Assembly (NCBI RefSeq): GCF_010093305.1
Contig: NZ_PDWS01000020.1
Coordinates: 29,851-93,850 of the forward strand
Reading direction: 5' to 3'
Length of the DNA stretch: 64,000 bases
Origin: Pseudoxanthomonas sacheonensis
GTDB taxonomy: Bacteria > Pseudomonadota > Gammaproteobacteria > Xanthomonadales > Xanthomonadaceae
A program made the position numbers and the translations under genes. Below are positions 26,429-36,088 of this stretch, piece after piece; position 1 is the first letter of the stretch; each line of letters starts with the position of its first letter. The notes under the pieces are model-generated. The model ran no database searches, had not been told where the DNA came from, and was given only the letters and a program-made list of their open reading frames with translations.

Positions 26429-26947
26429 TCACTCCTTCAAACGGGGGCGCAGGGTGGCCAGGTTGCAGGGCTTGGTGCGTGCGTCCAGCTGTGCGCGGAT
26501 GATCCTTTCCCAGGCGGTTCTGCAGGCCGAAGTCGAGCCAGGCAGACAGAACACGAACGTGCCGTTGGCCAGGCCCGCGAACGCGCGCGACTGCAACGAC
26601 GAAGTGCCGATTTCATCGAAGCTGATCGCGCGGAACAGTTCACCGAAGCCCGGCATTTCCTTGTCCAGCAGCGGCAGCAGCGCCTCGGGGGTGGAGTCGC
26701 GGCCGGTGAAGCCGGTGCCGCCGGTGACCAGCACGCCGTCCACGCCGTCGTCGGCGATCCATTTCGAAACCAGCGCGCGGAGCCGGTAACGGTCGTCAGG
26801 CAGCAGCGCGCGTTCGGCCAGGCGGTGGCCTTCTTCTTCGAGCGCAGCCACCAGATAGTCGCCCGACTTGTCGTCGGCCAGGGTGCGTGAATCGGAAACG
26901 GTCAGCACGCAGAGTCGCAGGGGAATCAGGTCGGGTTTGGCGGTCAT
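26429..26947 (-). CDS. moaB: Molybdenum cofactor biosynthesis protein B
   Basis: 172 aa, normal for MoaB/MogA-type proteins that adenylylate molybdopterin. TVSDSR (16-21), the TGGTG loop (75-79), GRDSTPEALLPLLDKEMPGF and the C-terminal FCLPGSTSACRTAWE fit the family. No other moa or moe genes are in the window. First gene of the unit with the HTH regulator and ppk2. Confidence 0.93.
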   Translation of the reverse strand: MTAKPDLIPLRLCVLTVSDSRTLADDKSGDYLVAALEEEGHRLAERALLPDDRYRLRALVSKWIADDGVDGVLVTGGTGFTGRDSTPEALLPLLDKEMPGFGELFRAISFDEIGTSSLQSRAFAGLANGTFVFCLPGSTSACRTAWERIIRAQLDARTKPCNLATLRPRLKE

Positions 26948-27032
26948 GTTGCGAAGCCTAACCTATGAGGGCAGCGAACCAGTAATTCGTCAGCGGCGAG
27001 TCTGGGATGCCGCTCGTGGTAAACCCCGGATA

Positions 27033-27136
27033 CCGTTTGTGGTGAGCCTGTCGAACCACGCTCTTCGCAAGATAAAGATTCGGAAGGAATCGCTTTCTGC
27101 TCCAAAAGCGTGGTTCGACAGGCTCACCACGAACGG
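27033..27136. repeat. Inverted repeat TGGTGAGCCTGTCGAACCAC
   Basis: Arms at 27033-27061 and 27109-27136 are complementary, with the TTCGACAGGCTCACCACG signature that recurs between genes in many proteobacteria (recall). It lies between GNAT and moaB. Confidence 0.8.
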
Positions 27137-27212
27137 TTTGTTTGCATCCTTGTTTGCAGAGTGACCGCGGGCATGTCGGGCATATGGATATGAGTCGGCG
27201 GCTTGCCGGAAA

Positions 27213-27665
27213 CTAATCCTGCAGATGCAACCGAAAACGCAGCGTGCCCTCGTAAGGCTCCCAACCCATGTGCCGGTACAGCGACTGGGCGCTGCGGTTG
27301 TCCGGGTCGGTTTCCAGTTCCAGCCGGATCGCGCCGTCGGCCCGGGCGAAATCGGCGGCTGCCTGCAGCAACGCGCGGGCGATGCCCTTGCGACGGGCCG
27401 AGGCATGCACGTAAAGGTCGTTGAGAATCCAGGAGCGCGCGGCGCGCACGGAAGAGAATGAGGGAAACAACTGGGTGAACGCGACCGACTTGCCGTCGAG
27501 TTCGGCCCGCAGGATCACCGACTGCCCATGTTGCAAGCGTTCGCCTATGAAGCGGCGAGCCAGCGCCGGATCGGAGGGTTGCTGGTAGAAGGTGCGGTAG
27601 AGATCGAACAATGGCGCGATCGCATCCGCATCGTCCACCGTAGCGCGCCGAATCGCGATACCCAT
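27213..27665 (-). CDS. GNAT family N-acetyltransferase
   Basis: 150 aa. The acetyl-CoA-binding motif A is visible as LNDLYVHASARRKGIARALLQAA (about 81-103, with RRKGIA), followed by motif B around YRHMGWEPYEG near 130-140. Acceptor substrate unknown. It lies downstream of hemA-prfA on the same strand, separated from prfA by a REP palindrome. Confidence 0.88.
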   Translation of the reverse strand: MGIAIRRATVDDADAIAPLFDLYRTFYQQPSDPALARRFIGERLQHGQSVILRAELDGKSVAFTQLFPSFSSVRAARSWILNDLYVHASARRKGIARALLQAAADFARADGAIRLELETDPDNRSAQSLYRHMGWEPYEGTLRFRLHLQD

Positions 27666-27675
27666 GCATTCCCCA

Positions 27676-27739
27676 GTAGGTCGGGGCTACGCCCCCGACG
27701 CAAGCGGTCCCTGGAGTCGGGGGCGTAGGCCCGACTTAC
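27676..27739. repeat. REP palindrome GTAGGTCGGGGCTACGCCCC
   Basis: Arms 27676-27699 and 27716-27739. The right arm provides the TAA stop of prfA (27736-27738 on the minus strand); the left arm is 11 nt upstream of the GNAT start codon. Confidence 0.88.
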
Positions 27740-28821
27740 GCGGTCTCGGTCAAGCGGGCCAGTTCGTCGGCCTGGTGTTCGCGGCTCAGGCGTTCCAGCA
27801 ATTCGTCCAGGTTGCCCTGGATGATGTTGGGCAGATCGTACAGCGTGAGGCCTTCCACGCGATGATCGGTGATGCGTCCCTGCGGGAAATTGTAGGTGCG
27901 GATGCGCTGGCTGCGGTCGCCGCTGCCGACCTGCAGCTTGCGCGATTCGGCCTGGGCCGCGGCCTGCTTGCTGCGCTCGGCTTCCAGCAGCTGCGCCTTC
28001 AGCCGCTTCATCGCATGTTCGCGGTTGGCGTGCTGCGAGCGCGCGGTCTGGTTCTCCACCACCAGGCCGCTGGGAATATGGGTGATGCGGATCGCCGATT
28101 CGGTCTTGTTGACGTGCTGGCCGCCGGCGCCGGAAGAGCGGAAGGTGTCCACCTTCAGGTCGGCCGGATTGATCACGACCTCTTCCACTGCGTCGTCGTC
28201 GGGAATGATGGCTACCGTCGCCGCGGAAGTATGGATGCGGCCTTGCGATTCGGTTTCCGGCACGCGCTGCACGCGGTGGGTGCCGGATTCGAACTTGAAA
28301 CGCGAGAACGCTCCGCGCCCGCTGATCTTGGCCACGATCTCCTTGTAGCCGCCGTGCTCGCCGGGACTTTCGGATTCCACTTCCACTTTCCAGCCCTGGC
28401 GTTCCGCATAGCGCGCGTACATGCGGAACAGATCGCCGGCGAAGATCGCCGCTTCGTCACCGCCGGTGCCCGCGCGCACTTCCAGGAACAGATCGGCGTC
28501 GTCGCGCGGATCCTTGGGCACCAGCAGCAGGGAAAGTTCGTCTTCCAGCCGCACCAGGCGCGCTTGCGCGTCGGTGATTTCCTCTTCGGCCAGTTCGCGC
28601 ATTTCCGGATCGTTGCGCAGGGCTTCGGCCGCAGCGAGGTCGCGTTTGGCGTTGGCTTCTTCTGCCAGCGCGACGGTTACCGGTTCCAGCTGCGAGAACT
28701 CTCGCGAGTATTTGCGGAAACGCTCGTTGTCGGCGACCACGCCCGGGTCGGACAACAGTCGTTCGAGTTCTTCGCGGCGTTCGGCCAGCGCTTCGAGTTT
28801 ACGGCGCAGGGTCGGCGTCAT
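27736..28821 (-). CDS. prfA: Peptide chain release factor 1
   Basis: 361 aa. Recognises UAA and UAG stop codons. The peptide anticodon PxT is PET at 188-190, and the GGQ motif that triggers hydrolysis is at 233-235, the glutamine being the PrmC substrate. The ATG at 28821 lies inside the 3' end of hemA (23-nt overlap), so translation is probably coupled. The usual third gene, prmC, does not follow. Confidence 0.96.
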   Translation of the reverse strand: MTPTLRRKLEALAERREELERLLSDPGVVADNERFRKYSREFSQLEPVTVALAEEANAKRDLAAAEALRNDPEMRELAEEEITDAQARLVRLEDELSLLLVPKDPRDDADLFLEVRAGTGGDEAAIFAGDLFRMYARYAERQGWKVEVESESPGEHGGYKEIVAKISGRGAFSRFKFESGTHRVQRVPETESQGRIHTSAATVAIIPDDDAVEEVVINPADLKVDTFRSSGAGGQHVNKTESAIRITHIPSGLVVENQTARSQHANREHAMKRLKAQLLEAERSKQAAAQAESRKLQVGSGDRSQRIRTYNFPQGRITDHRVEGLTLYDLPNIIQGNLDELLERLSREHQADELARLTETA

Positions 28822-30079
28822 TTTCTTTCTTGAGGTGGGAATAGGGCGCCTGCGCCGGGAACAGCTTGTCCGCGGCGTGCGCCAGATCAGCATCGCCGGA
28901 CAGGGCCGCCTCGCGCAGGGCGGCGGTCGGCGGATGCAGCAGGCGATTGGTCAGGGTGTGGGCCAGGAAGTCGAGCACTTCTTCGGCATCGCGGCCGTTG
29001 GCCAGTTGCTGGCGGGCCTTGGCCAGCACGTCTTCGCGCGCGGCGTCGCCGTGCGCGCGCAGGCGCTTGAGGGGTTCCTGGCGTGAACTGGCGTGCAGGT
29101 TCTCGATGTAACGCGCGACCTGCAGTTCGATGATCGCCTCGGCGGCTTCGGCGGCCTCGCGGCGGCTGCGGCGGTTGTCTTCCACCGCGCGCTCCAGGTC
29201 ATCGACGGTATAGAGGTAGGCGTCGTCCAGTTCGGCCACGCCGGGCTGGATGTCGCGCGGCACCGCCAGGTCGAACAGCAGCATCGGCTTGTGCTTGCGC
29301 CGGGCCAGCGCCGCGGCCACTTGCGCATGCGTGAGGATGGGTTCGCGGCTGGCGGTCGCGGAGAACACCACGTCGGCTTCGGCCAGATGCCTGTCCAGTT
29401 CCGTGAGCGGCAGGGCATAGCCGCCATGGCGCGTGGCCAGATCCTGCGCGTGCGAGAGAGTGCGGTTGGCGATCAGCAGTCGGCGCACCTTGCCTTCGCT
29501 CAGGTGGCGGGCGGCCAGTTCGATGGTTTCGCCGGCGCCGATCAGCAGCACAGTGGATTCGTCCAGACGCGCGAACGAGTTCTGCGCCAGCCTCACCGCG
29601 GTGGAGGCCACCGAAACCGGATTGGCGCCTACGCGGGTATCGGTGCGCGCACGCTTGGCCACGGCGAAAGTCTGCTGGAACAGGCGGTCCAGGACGTTGC
29701 CCAGCGCGCCATTCTCGCGTGCGGTCACCCAGGCTTCCTTCACCTGGCCCAGGATCTGCGGCTCGCCCAGGACCATCGAATCCAGCCCGGTTGCCACCCG
29801 GAACAGATGGCGCACAGCGTCCGCGTCGCTGTGCCGGTACAGATAGCCGTCCAGGCCCTCGGCATGCGTAGTCAGCCAGTCGCTGAGCGTCCGGTCATTG
29901 TCGGCGATGGCGTACAGCTCGGTGCGGTTGCAGGTGGACAGGACCGCGGCTTCGGACACGTCGGGCAGCGCGCGCAGGGAAGACAGGGCCGCAGGCAGGG
30001 CGGCCGCGTCGAACGCGACGCGCTCGCGCAGGCCGACCGGCGCGGTCTGGTGATTGAGTCCGAGTACCCACAACGTCAT
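28799..30079 (-). CDS. hemA: Glutamyl-tRNA reductase
   Basis: 426 aa. NADPH-dependent reduction of glutamyl-tRNA to glutamate-1-semialdehyde, the first step of C5 tetrapyrrole synthesis. The nucleophile is Cys50 in [24 protein letters not shown] and a Rossmann GAGETIE segment follow. Divergent from the TPR-lolB operon across a 67-nt promoter gap, matching the E. coli order hemA-prfA / lolB-ispE-prs. Confidence 0.96.
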   Translation of the reverse strand: MTLWVLGLNHQTAPVGLRERVAFDAAALPAALSSLRALPDVSEAAVLSTCNRTELYAIADNDRTLSDWLTTHAEGLDGYLYRHSDADAVRHLFRVATGLDSMVLGEPQILGQVKEAWVTARENGALGNVLDRLFQQTFAVAKRARTDTRVGANPVSVASTAVRLAQNSFARLDESTVLLIGAGETIELAARHLSEGKVRRLLIANRTLSHAQDLATRHGGYALPLTELDRHLAEADVVFSATASREPILTHAQVAAALARRKHKPMLLFDLAVPRDIQPGVAELDDAYLYTVDDLERAVEDNRRSRREAAEAAEAIIELQVARYIENLHASSRQEPLKRLRAHGDAAREDVLAKARQQLANGRDAEEVLDFLAHTLTNRLLHPPTAALREAALSGDADLAHAADKLFPAQAPYSHLKKENDADPAP

Positions 30080-30146
30080 CGTTCAGGTGCTTGCGCTAAG
30101 CTTCTGGCCATTCGAAGGTCGCCATTTTACGGCCCGGCTCGCTTAC

Positions 30147-31829
30147 ATGCCCGCAATGATTCGTATCACCGTCGGCGTATTGCTGTTCCTGTTGCTGGCG
30201 CCGCCTCTGCTGGCCGCCCCCGCAGTCCGGAAACCACCGCCGGGGAAGCCGTCTCCGGATGCGCTGACCCCGGTGCTGGCGGGCGAATTCGCCTTGCAGG
30301 CCGGCCAGCTGCCCGATGCTTCCCGCTGGTATCTGCAGGCCGCCCAGGCCGACGACGACGCCGGCCTGGCCGAGCGCGCCACCCGGATCGCCCTGCTGGC
30401 CAACGACGACGCCAGCGCGACCCGGGCGTTGAAGCTCTGGCGCCAGCGCGCGCCGCAGTCGCTGGCCATGCGCGCCGCCGAGGCCGCCTTGGCCCTGCGC
30501 AAGAACGATGCCCCCAGCGCCCAGCGCGAACTGGACGCGCTGCTGCGCGACAAGGACGACATGGGCTGGCGCTATGCGCTGACGGTGCTGGGCAGCGGCG
30601 GCCGCGATCCGGCTTTGTCGGCGCGGCTGCTGGACGGTTTGGTCGACACCGGCGCCATCCCTGCGAAACTGCAGGCATGGCTGGCATTCGGCGGATTGGC
30701 GCAATCGCTGGAACAGCCGAAGCTGGCCGAGCGCATCGTGGGCGAAGCGGTGAAGCGCTTTCCGAGCGAGCCCCGCGTCGCCTTGCTGCATGCCAGCCAG
30801 CTTCGCCAGGCCGGCGATACCGAGCAGGCGCGCAAGATACTGGCCGGATTGTCGAACGCCGCCGTGCTGGCGCCGGAACTGCGGCTGGCCATCGCCGTGG
30901 AATACGACGCGCTGGGCGACCCGGCGCAGGCGGCGGCCACCTTGGCCCGCGGCCCGCAGGACAACCAGACTTACGGTCTGCGCGCCTCGCTGCTGGCCAA
31001 GGCCGAAGACAACATGACGCTGACCGTGCTTTACGACGAGTTGCGCAAGGACGCCAGCAAACCGGACCCCGAACGCCGCTTGCTGATAGGCCAGATCGCG
31101 CAATTCCTCAAGCGCCCGCAGGAAGCGCTGGAGTGGTACCGCAGCGTGCCTGGCGGTCCGCAGCGTACCGAAGCGCGTCTGCGTATCGCCAACGCTTTGT
31201 TCGAGTTGGGCCGCAAGGAAGAAGCCTTCGCCGACGCGCGCGCGCTGCAGAGCGACGCCGGCGCCGACGATGAGGCACGGCGCGGCGCCTATCTGCTGGA
31301 AGCGGAATTGAAGCAAAAAGACGATGACGATGCGGGCGAACTGGACGTGCTGGCGCGTGGGCTCGCCGCCTATCCGGACGACAATGCGCTGCTGTATGCG
31401 CGCGGCCTCGCCTGGGAGCGGCGCGACCGAATCGACCGCGCCGAAGCCGATCTGCGCAAGATCCTGGTCACCGATCCGGAGAACGTCGCCGCGCTCAACG
31501 CGCTCGGCTATACCCTGGCCGATCGCACCACGCGCTATCAGGAGGCGCTGGAGCTGATCGACCGCGCGCGCGCCGCCGAACCCGACGAAGCCGCGATCAT
31601 CGACAGCTACGGCTGGGTGCTCTACCGCCTGGGCCGCAATGACGAGGCGCTGGTCGAACTGCGCCGCGCTTTCACTCTGCAGAAGGACGCGGAAATCGCG
31701 GCGCACATAGCCGAGGTGCTGTGGTTCACCGGCAAACAGGAGGAAGCGCGCAAGTTCTTCGAGGAGTCGCGCAAGCTGGACGCCGAGAACCGCTCGCTGC
31801 AGCGGGCGCTGGAGAAGACCGGCGCATGA
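30147..31829 (+). CDS. Tetratricopeptide repeat protein, exported
   Basis: 560 aa from the ATG at 30147 (a second ATG at 30156 is equally plausible). Signal peptide of about 24 residues (TVGVLLFLLLAPPLLA). The rest is a superhelix of TPR-like units; the clearest are in the C-terminal third (DPENVAALNALGYTLAD, DEAAIIDSYGWVLYRLGRNDEA, AAHIAEVLWFTGKQEEA). Probably a periplasmic or outer membrane-associated scaffold. Its stop overlaps the lolB start (ATGA), suggesting a linked role in lipoprotein or envelope assembly. Confidence 0.88.
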   Translation: MPAMIRITVGVLLFLLLAPPLLAAPAVRKPPPGKPSPDALTPVLAGEFALQAGQLPDASRWYLQAAQADDDAGLAERATRIALLANDDASATRALKLWRQRAPQSLAMRAAEAALALRKNDAPSAQRELDALLRDKDDMGWRYALTVLGSGGRDPALSARLLDGLVDTGAIPAKLQAWLAFGGLAQSLEQPKLAERIVGEAVKRFPSEPRVALLHASQLRQAGDTEQARKILAGLSNAAVLAPELRLAIAVEYDALGDPAQAAATLARGPQDNQTYGLRASLLAKAEDNMTLTVLYDELRKDASKPDPERRLLIGQIAQFLKRPQEALEWYRSVPGGPQRTEARLRIANALFELGRKEEAFADARALQSDAGADDEARRGAYLLEAELKQKDDDDAGELDVLARGLAAYPDDNALLYARGLAWERRDRIDRAEADLRKILVTDPENVAALNALGYTLADRTTRYQEALELIDRARAAEPDEAAIIDSYGWVLYRLGRNDEALVELRRAFTLQKDAEIAAHIAEVLWFTGKQEEARKFFEESRKLDAENRSLQRALEKTGA

Positions 31830-32482
31830 TTTCCCTGGCGCGTTTCACTGCCGTGGCCGTGTCCTCGCTGCTGCTGGCCGCCTGCGCGACGCGGGCGCCG
31901 CAGGCCTCGCTGCCGCCGCCGTTGTCCGCACCCGCGGAGATACAAGCCGCCGAAAATGCCCAGGCCCAGCGCGCGGCCTGGCTGAACGGGCACCCGCAGT
32001 GGTCTTTCGAAGGTCGCGTGGCCATCAACAACGCTGGCAAGGGCGGCAGCGGCAGGATCGACTGGCGGCAGGACGGGCCTCGTTATGTGGTTTCGCTGAG
32101 CGCTCCTGTGACCCGGCAGAGCTGGCGGCTGACCGGCGACACGCATTCGGAAGCCGGGCGGCTGGAAGGTCTGGAGGGCGGCCCGCGCGAGGGCGAGGAC
32201 GCCGAAGCCCTGCTGCTGGAAGCCACCGGCTGGGACATACCGGTCAACGCGCTGGCGCGCTGGGCCCAGGGCCTCTCCGCTGAGGGCATGCCGACCGAGA
32301 ACCAGGCCTTTTCCACCGAGGGCCGTTTGCAGACGATCGAGCAAGCCGGCTGGCGCATCGACTACCGGGAGTGGTTCGACGCCGTGGACCAGCAGCCGCA
32401 GCTGCCGCGCAGGATCGAGGCGCAGCGCGACCGGGCGACGGTCCGGCTGATCGTGGACAGCTGGGATTTCAGCCCGCAATGA
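31826..32482 (+). CDS. lolB: Outer membrane lipoprotein receptor LolB
   Basis: 218 aa lipoprotein that takes lipoproteins from LolA and inserts them in the outer membrane. Lipobox LLAAC puts the lipidated Cys at 20. [22 protein letters not shown], the central tryptophans and the C-terminal RLIVDSWDF fit LolB. It overlaps the TPR gene upstream and ispE downstream by 4 nt each. Confidence 0.93.
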   Translation: MISLARFTAVAVSSLLLAACATRAPQASLPPPLSAPAEIQAAENAQAQRAAWLNGHPQWSFEGRVAINNAGKGGSGRIDWRQDGPRYVVSLSAPVTRQSWRLTGDTHSEAGRLEGLEGGPREGEDAEALLLEATGWDIPVNALARWAQGLSAEGMPTENQAFSTEGRLQTIEQAGWRIDYREWFDAVDQQPQLPRRIEAQRDRATVRLIVDSWDFSPQ

Positions 32483-33351
32483 GTCCGTTCGCCGTGGAAC
32501 AAGGCTGGTCCGAATGGCCGGCGCCCGCCAAATTGAACCTGTTCCTGCAGATCACCGGCCGCCGGCAGGACGGCTACCACCGGCTTCAGACCGTATTCCG
32601 GCTGCTGGACTGGGGCGACACCCTCCATCTGCGCGTTCGTGGCGATAGCGTGGTCGTCCGGCACGGCGAGTCGGCTAAAGGCGTCGCCGAGGCGGACGAT
32701 CTGGCGGTGAGGGCCGCTAGATTGCTGCAATCGGAAGCTAAAACCATCCAAGGTGCGGACATCTCCGTCGAAAAGCGCATCCCTGCAGGCGGAGGTTTCG
32801 GCGGGGGATCCTCCGATGCCGCCACCGTCCTGGTTGGCCTGAACCATCTGTGGGGGCTGAACTTGAGCCTGGATCGGTTGGCCGCCCTTGGGTTGCAACT
32901 GGGCGCCGACGTTCCGGTCTTCGTGCGCGGTGAGAATGCCTGGGCAGAAGGGGTGGGCGAGGAACTGACCCCGATCCGGCTTCCTTCTGCCTGGTACGTG
33001 CTGGCCGACCCCGGGATTCATGTGCCCACCAGGGACTTGTTCCAAGCCCCTGATTTGACGCGCAATGCTGCACCCGCGAAAATAGCCGACTTCGTTTCGG
33101 GAAATTCGCTCGGCAATGCGTTCGAGCCGGTCCTGCGTCGTCGCGAACCCGCCATAGAGGCCGTGTTCGCGACGCTCTCGCGGATCGGCACGCCACGCCT
33201 CACCGGGTCCGGCAGCGGTTGTTTCGTGGAATTCAGTGATCGCGCTTCTGCCGAAGCGGCGCTTGCCGGATTGCCGGAAGGATTGCGCGCGTGGATCGCG
33301 GCGGGCGTGGACCGCTCGCCGTTGCACGTTTCCCTGGCGAAGTCGTTTTAG
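32479..33351 (+). CDS. ispE: 4-diphosphocytidyl-2-C-methyl-D-erythritol kinase
   Basis: 290 aa GHMP kinase of the MEP isoprenoid pathway. [10 protein letters not shown] (14-23), the phosphate-binding loop [14 protein letters not shown] (102-115) and the C-terminal [12 protein letters not shown] are diagnostic. The ATG overlaps the lolB stop. tRNA-Gln and prs follow on the same strand. Confidence 0.96.
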   Translation: MSPFAVEQGWSEWPAPAKLNLFLQITGRRQDGYHRLQTVFRLLDWGDTLHLRVRGDSVVVRHGESAKGVAEADDLAVRAARLLQSEAKTIQGADISVEKRIPAGGGFGGGSSDAATVLVGLNHLWGLNLSLDRLAALGLQLGADVPVFVRGENAWAEGVGEELTPIRLPSAWYVLADPGIHVPTRDLFQAPDLTRNAAPAKIADFVSGNSLGNAFEPVLRRREPAIEAVFATLSRIGTPRLTGSGSGCFVEFSDRASAEAALAGLPEGLRAWIAAGVDRSPLHVSLAKSF

Positions 33352-33365
33352 ACAGCTTTGAACAC

Positions 33366-33443
33366 TGGGGCGTCGCCAAGAGGCCTAAGGCACCGGGTTT
33401 TGATCCCGGCATTTCGTAGGTTCGAATCCTACCGCCCCAGCCA
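33366..33443 (+). tRNA. tRNA-Gln (TTG anticodon)
   Basis: Cloverleaf: acceptor TGGGGCG/CGCCCCA, anticodon stem CCGGG/CCCGG around loop TTTTGAT (anticodon TTG), T arm GTAGG-TTCGAAT-CCTAC, discriminator G and encoded CCA at 33441-33443. It lies in the ispE-prs interval. Confidence 0.95.
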
Positions 33444-33448
33444 CTAAT

Positions 33449-33530
33449 TCGGGAATGGGGAATAGGGAACAGGAAATCGTTCAAGCCAAGCGCTTTTCCG
33501 ATTCCCCATTCTCCATTCCCGATTCCCCTT
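33449..33530. repeat. GGGAAT-type housekeeping palindrome, copy 1
   Basis: Left arm 33449-33479 (GGGAATGGGGAATAGGGAA), right arm 33498-33530 (GATTCCCCATTCTCCATTCC); loop contains AAGC...CGCTTTT. Ends 14 nt before the prs start codon. Confidence 0.88.
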
Positions 33531-33544
33531 AACCGGACTTCGAC

Positions 33545-34504
33545 ATGCAAGACGAACGCAACCTGCTTGTCTTTTCCGGCAACGCCAACCAGCCGTTGGC
33601 CACCAGCATCTGCCGCGAGCTCGGCATACGCCAGGGCAAGGCGATGGTGTCGCGTTTCTCGGACGGCGAAGTGCAGGTGGAGATCGAGGAGAACGTGCGC
33701 CGGCAGGAAGTGTTCGTGATCCAGCCGACCTGCGCGCCGACCGCGGAAAACCTGATGGAGCTGCTGGTGCTGATCGACGCGCTGAAGCGCGCATCGGCGG
33801 CCAGCGTCACCGCGGTGGTGCCGTATTTCGGCTATTCGCGGCAGGACCGTCGCCTGCGTTCGTCGCGGGTGCCGATCACCGCCAAGGTGGCGGCGAAGAT
33901 GTTCACCGCCGTCAACGCGGACCGGGTGCTGACCGTGGACCTGCATGCGGACCAGATCCAGGGTTTCTTCGATATCCCGGTCGACAACGTATACGCGTCG
34001 CCGTTGCTGCTCGCCGACATCTGGCGCGCCTACGGCACGGAAAACCTGATCGTGGTGTCGCCGGACGTCGGCGGCGTGGTGCGTGCGCGGGCCGTGGCCA
34101 AGCGCCTGGACGACGCCGACCTGGCCATCATCGACAAGCGCCGTCCGCGCGCCAACGTGTCCACGGTGATGAACATCATCGGCGACGTGGAAGGCAAGAC
34201 CTGCGTGCTGGTGGACGACATCGTGGATACCGCCGGCACCCTGTGCGCCGCCGCTGCCGCGCTCAAGGCGCAGGGCGCGCTCAAGGTGGCCGCGTACTGC
34301 ACGCACCCGGTGCTGTCCGGGCCGGCGGTGGACAACATCAACGGCTCGCAGCTGGATGAGCTGGTCGTCACCGACACCATTCCGCTGTCGGCCGCCGCGC
34401 GCGCCTGCGGCAAGATCCGCCAGCTCAGCGTGGCCGAGCTGCTGGCGGAAACCATTCGCCGGATCGCTTTTGGCGAATCGGTCAGTTCGCTCTACGTGGA
34501 CTGA
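33545..34504 (+). CDS. prs: Ribose-phosphate pyrophosphokinase
   Basis: 319 aa. Makes PRPP from ribose 5-phosphate and ATP for purine, pyrimidine, histidine and tryptophan synthesis. Visible are [25 protein letters not shown], the metal and ribose-binding [17 protein letters not shown], and the PRPP loop [13 protein letters not shown]. The palindrome directly upstream leaves little room for a classic ribosome binding site. Confidence 0.97.
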   Translation: MQDERNLLVFSGNANQPLATSICRELGIRQGKAMVSRFSDGEVQVEIEENVRRQEVFVIQPTCAPTAENLMELLVLIDALKRASAASVTAVVPYFGYSRQDRRLRSSRVPITAKVAAKMFTAVNADRVLTVDLHADQIQGFFDIPVDNVYASPLLLADIWRAYGTENLIVVSPDVGGVVRARAVAKRLDDADLAIIDKRRPRANVSTVMNIIGDVEGKTCVLVDDIVDTAGTLCAAAAALKAQGALKVAAYCTHPVLSGPAVDNINGSQLDELVVTDTIPLSAAARACGKIRQLSVAELLAETIRRIAFGESVSSLYVD

Positions 34505-34506
34505 GG

Positions 34507-34586
34507 CGGGAATGGAGAATGGGGAATAGGGAATCGTCGAAGCAACCGCTTTTCCGATTCTCCATTCCCGATTCCCGATTCCCGGG
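34507..34586. repeat. GGGAAT-type housekeeping palindrome, copy 2
   Basis: Left arm 34507-34537, right arm 34554-34586, loop AAGCAACCGCTTTT. Begins 3 nt after the prs stop; the rplY start is 81 nt beyond. Confidence 0.88.
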
Positions 34587-34667
34587 AACGAAGGGCTCTT
34601 CTGGTCGCGGGAGAGTCTCCAGAGCCGCCGCGAGGCGGCATAACGCAACGATAGTGAGTAAGTGAAA

Positions 34668-35327
34668 ATGGCAATCACACATGAAATCAAGGTACAGCGC
34701 CGCGAAGACGAGGGTAAGGGTGCGAGCCGCCGCCTGCGTCGCGCCGGTGCCGTGCCGGCCATCGTTTACGGTGGCGAACTCAAGCCGGTCAGCATCCAGC
34801 TGAACCACAACGACGTCTGGCTCGCCAGCCAGAACGACTGGTTCTACGCCTCCATCCTGGACCTGAGCCTGGCCGGCGACGTGCAGAAGGTCCTGCTGCG
34901 CGACATGCAACGCCATCCGTTCAAGCAGCAGATCATGCACCTGGACTTCCAGCGCGTGAACGAGAACGAAGCGCTGCGCGTTTCGGTGCCGCTGCATTTC
35001 CTCAACGAAGAGAAGTCGCCGGCCGGCAAGGCCGCCGAAGTCGTGGTCACCCACGAATTGAACGAAGTGGAAATCAGCTGCCTGCCGAAGGACCTGCCGG
35101 AGTTCATCGAGATCGACCTGTCCGCATTGGAAGTCGGCACCGTGATCCACTTGTCCGACCTGAAGCTGCCGAGCGGCGTCGAAATCCCCGAGCTGAAGCT
35201 GGGCAAGGAACACGACGTGGCCGTGGTGATCGCCAAGTACGGCCAGGAAGAAGCGGAAGAGGCCGATGCGGCCGCCGCCGAAGTGCCTGCCGCCAAGGTC
35301 GCCAAGAAGGAAGAGCCGAAGAAGTGA
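34668..35327 (+). CDS. rplY: 50S ribosomal protein L25/general stress protein Ctc
   Basis: 219 aa long form: N-terminal 5S rRNA-binding L25 domain (about 1-92) plus the C-terminal TL5/CTC beta domain (about 95-185), ending in an Ala/Glu/Lys-rich tail. The ATG at 34668 is chosen over an in-frame GTG two codons upstream. Placement between prs and pth is a common bacterial arrangement. Confidence 0.94.
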   Translation: MAITHEIKVQRREDEGKGASRRLRRAGAVPAIVYGGELKPVSIQLNHNDVWLASQNDWFYASILDLSLAGDVQKVLLRDMQRHPFKQQIMHLDFQRVNENEALRVSVPLHFLNEEKSPAGKAAEVVVTHELNEVEISCLPKDLPEFIEIDLSALEVGTVIHLSDLKLPSGVEIPELKLGKEHDVAVVIAKYGQEEAEEADAAAAEVPAAKVAKKEEPKK

Positions 35328-35342
35328 CCGTCGCATAGCGAC

Positions 35343-35424
35343 GGTCATCCCGAGCCGCAGGCGAGGGATCTGCTGGCGCCTTGGCAAAAGGACCGGCAGG
35401 TTCCTCACTGCGTTCGGAACGACA
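35343..35424. repeat. GTCATCCCGAGCCGCAGGCG repeat
   Basis: Left part GTCATCCCGAGCCGCAGGCG and right part TTCCTCACTGCGTTCGGAAC form an imperfect inverted element filling the rplY-pth gap. Confidence 0.6.
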
Positions 35425-35428
35425 ACTT

Positions 35429-36010
35429 ATGGCAGGACTCCGTCTCATCGTCGGGCTGGGCAACCCCGGTCCCGAACACGCGCGAACCCGGCATAACGCC
35501 GGGTTCCGTTTTGTCGACACGCTCGCCGAAAAAGAAGGCGTGCGCTTCGGCCTGGAAAGCAAGTTGTTCGGCGAAACCGCCAAGATCCATATCGGCGGCG
35601 AACCGATCTGGCTGTTGAAGCCTTCCACCTACATGAACCTCAGCGGCAAGTCGGTGACCGCCGCATTGCGTTACTGGAAGATAGCCCCGGAAGAAGCGCT
35701 GCTCGCGCACGACGAGTTGGATCTGGCGCCGGGCACCGCGCGCCTGAAGTTCGACGGCGGCCACGGCGGACAGAACGGCCTGCGCGACACCATGCAGCTG
35801 CTGGGCCATGGCAAGTTCCACCGCCTGCGCATCGGCATCGGCCATCCCGGCCACAAGGACAAGGTGACCGGTTGGGTGTTGGGAAAGCCGGGCAAGGACG
35901 ACGAAATGCTGATCGGCCGCGCCATCGACGAGGCGATCGACGTGCTGCCGCTGGCGGTAGCCGGTAATTTCATGGATGCGATGACGAGGTTGCACACAAG
36001 CCGAGATTAG
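35429..36010 (+). CDS. pth: Peptidyl-tRNA hydrolase
   Basis: 193 aa. Frees tRNA from prematurely released peptidyl-tRNA. VGLGNPGPEHARTRHNAGF contains catalytic His22; AHDELDLAPG and GGHGGQNGLRD are diagnostic. The ATG at 35429 is the conserved start. The TAG stop (36008-36010) falls within the first GATTAGGGATT unit of the palindrome that follows. Confidence 0.96.
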   Translation: MAGLRLIVGLGNPGPEHARTRHNAGFRFVDTLAEKEGVRFGLESKLFGETAKIHIGGEPIWLLKPSTYMNLSGKSVTAALRYWKIAPEEALLAHDELDLAPGTARLKFDGGHGGQNGLRDTMQLLGHGKFHRLRIGIGHPGHKDKVTGWVLGKPGKDDEMLIGRAIDEAIDVLPLAVAGNFMDAMTRLHTSRD

Positions 36011-36078
36011 GGATTGGGGATTCGGGATTTGGTAGAGCAGACGCTTTTCCGAATCCCGAATCCCGAATCACAAATCCC
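36004..36078. repeat. GGGATT-type housekeeping palindrome, copy 3
   Basis: Left arm 36004-36030 (GATTAGGGATTGGGGATTCG), right arm 36049-36078 (CCGAATCCCGAATCCCGAAT), loop AGCAGACGCTTTT. Supplies the pth stop and ends 10 nt before the ychF start. Confidence 0.9.
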
Positions 36079-36088
36079 GGATCCACCC

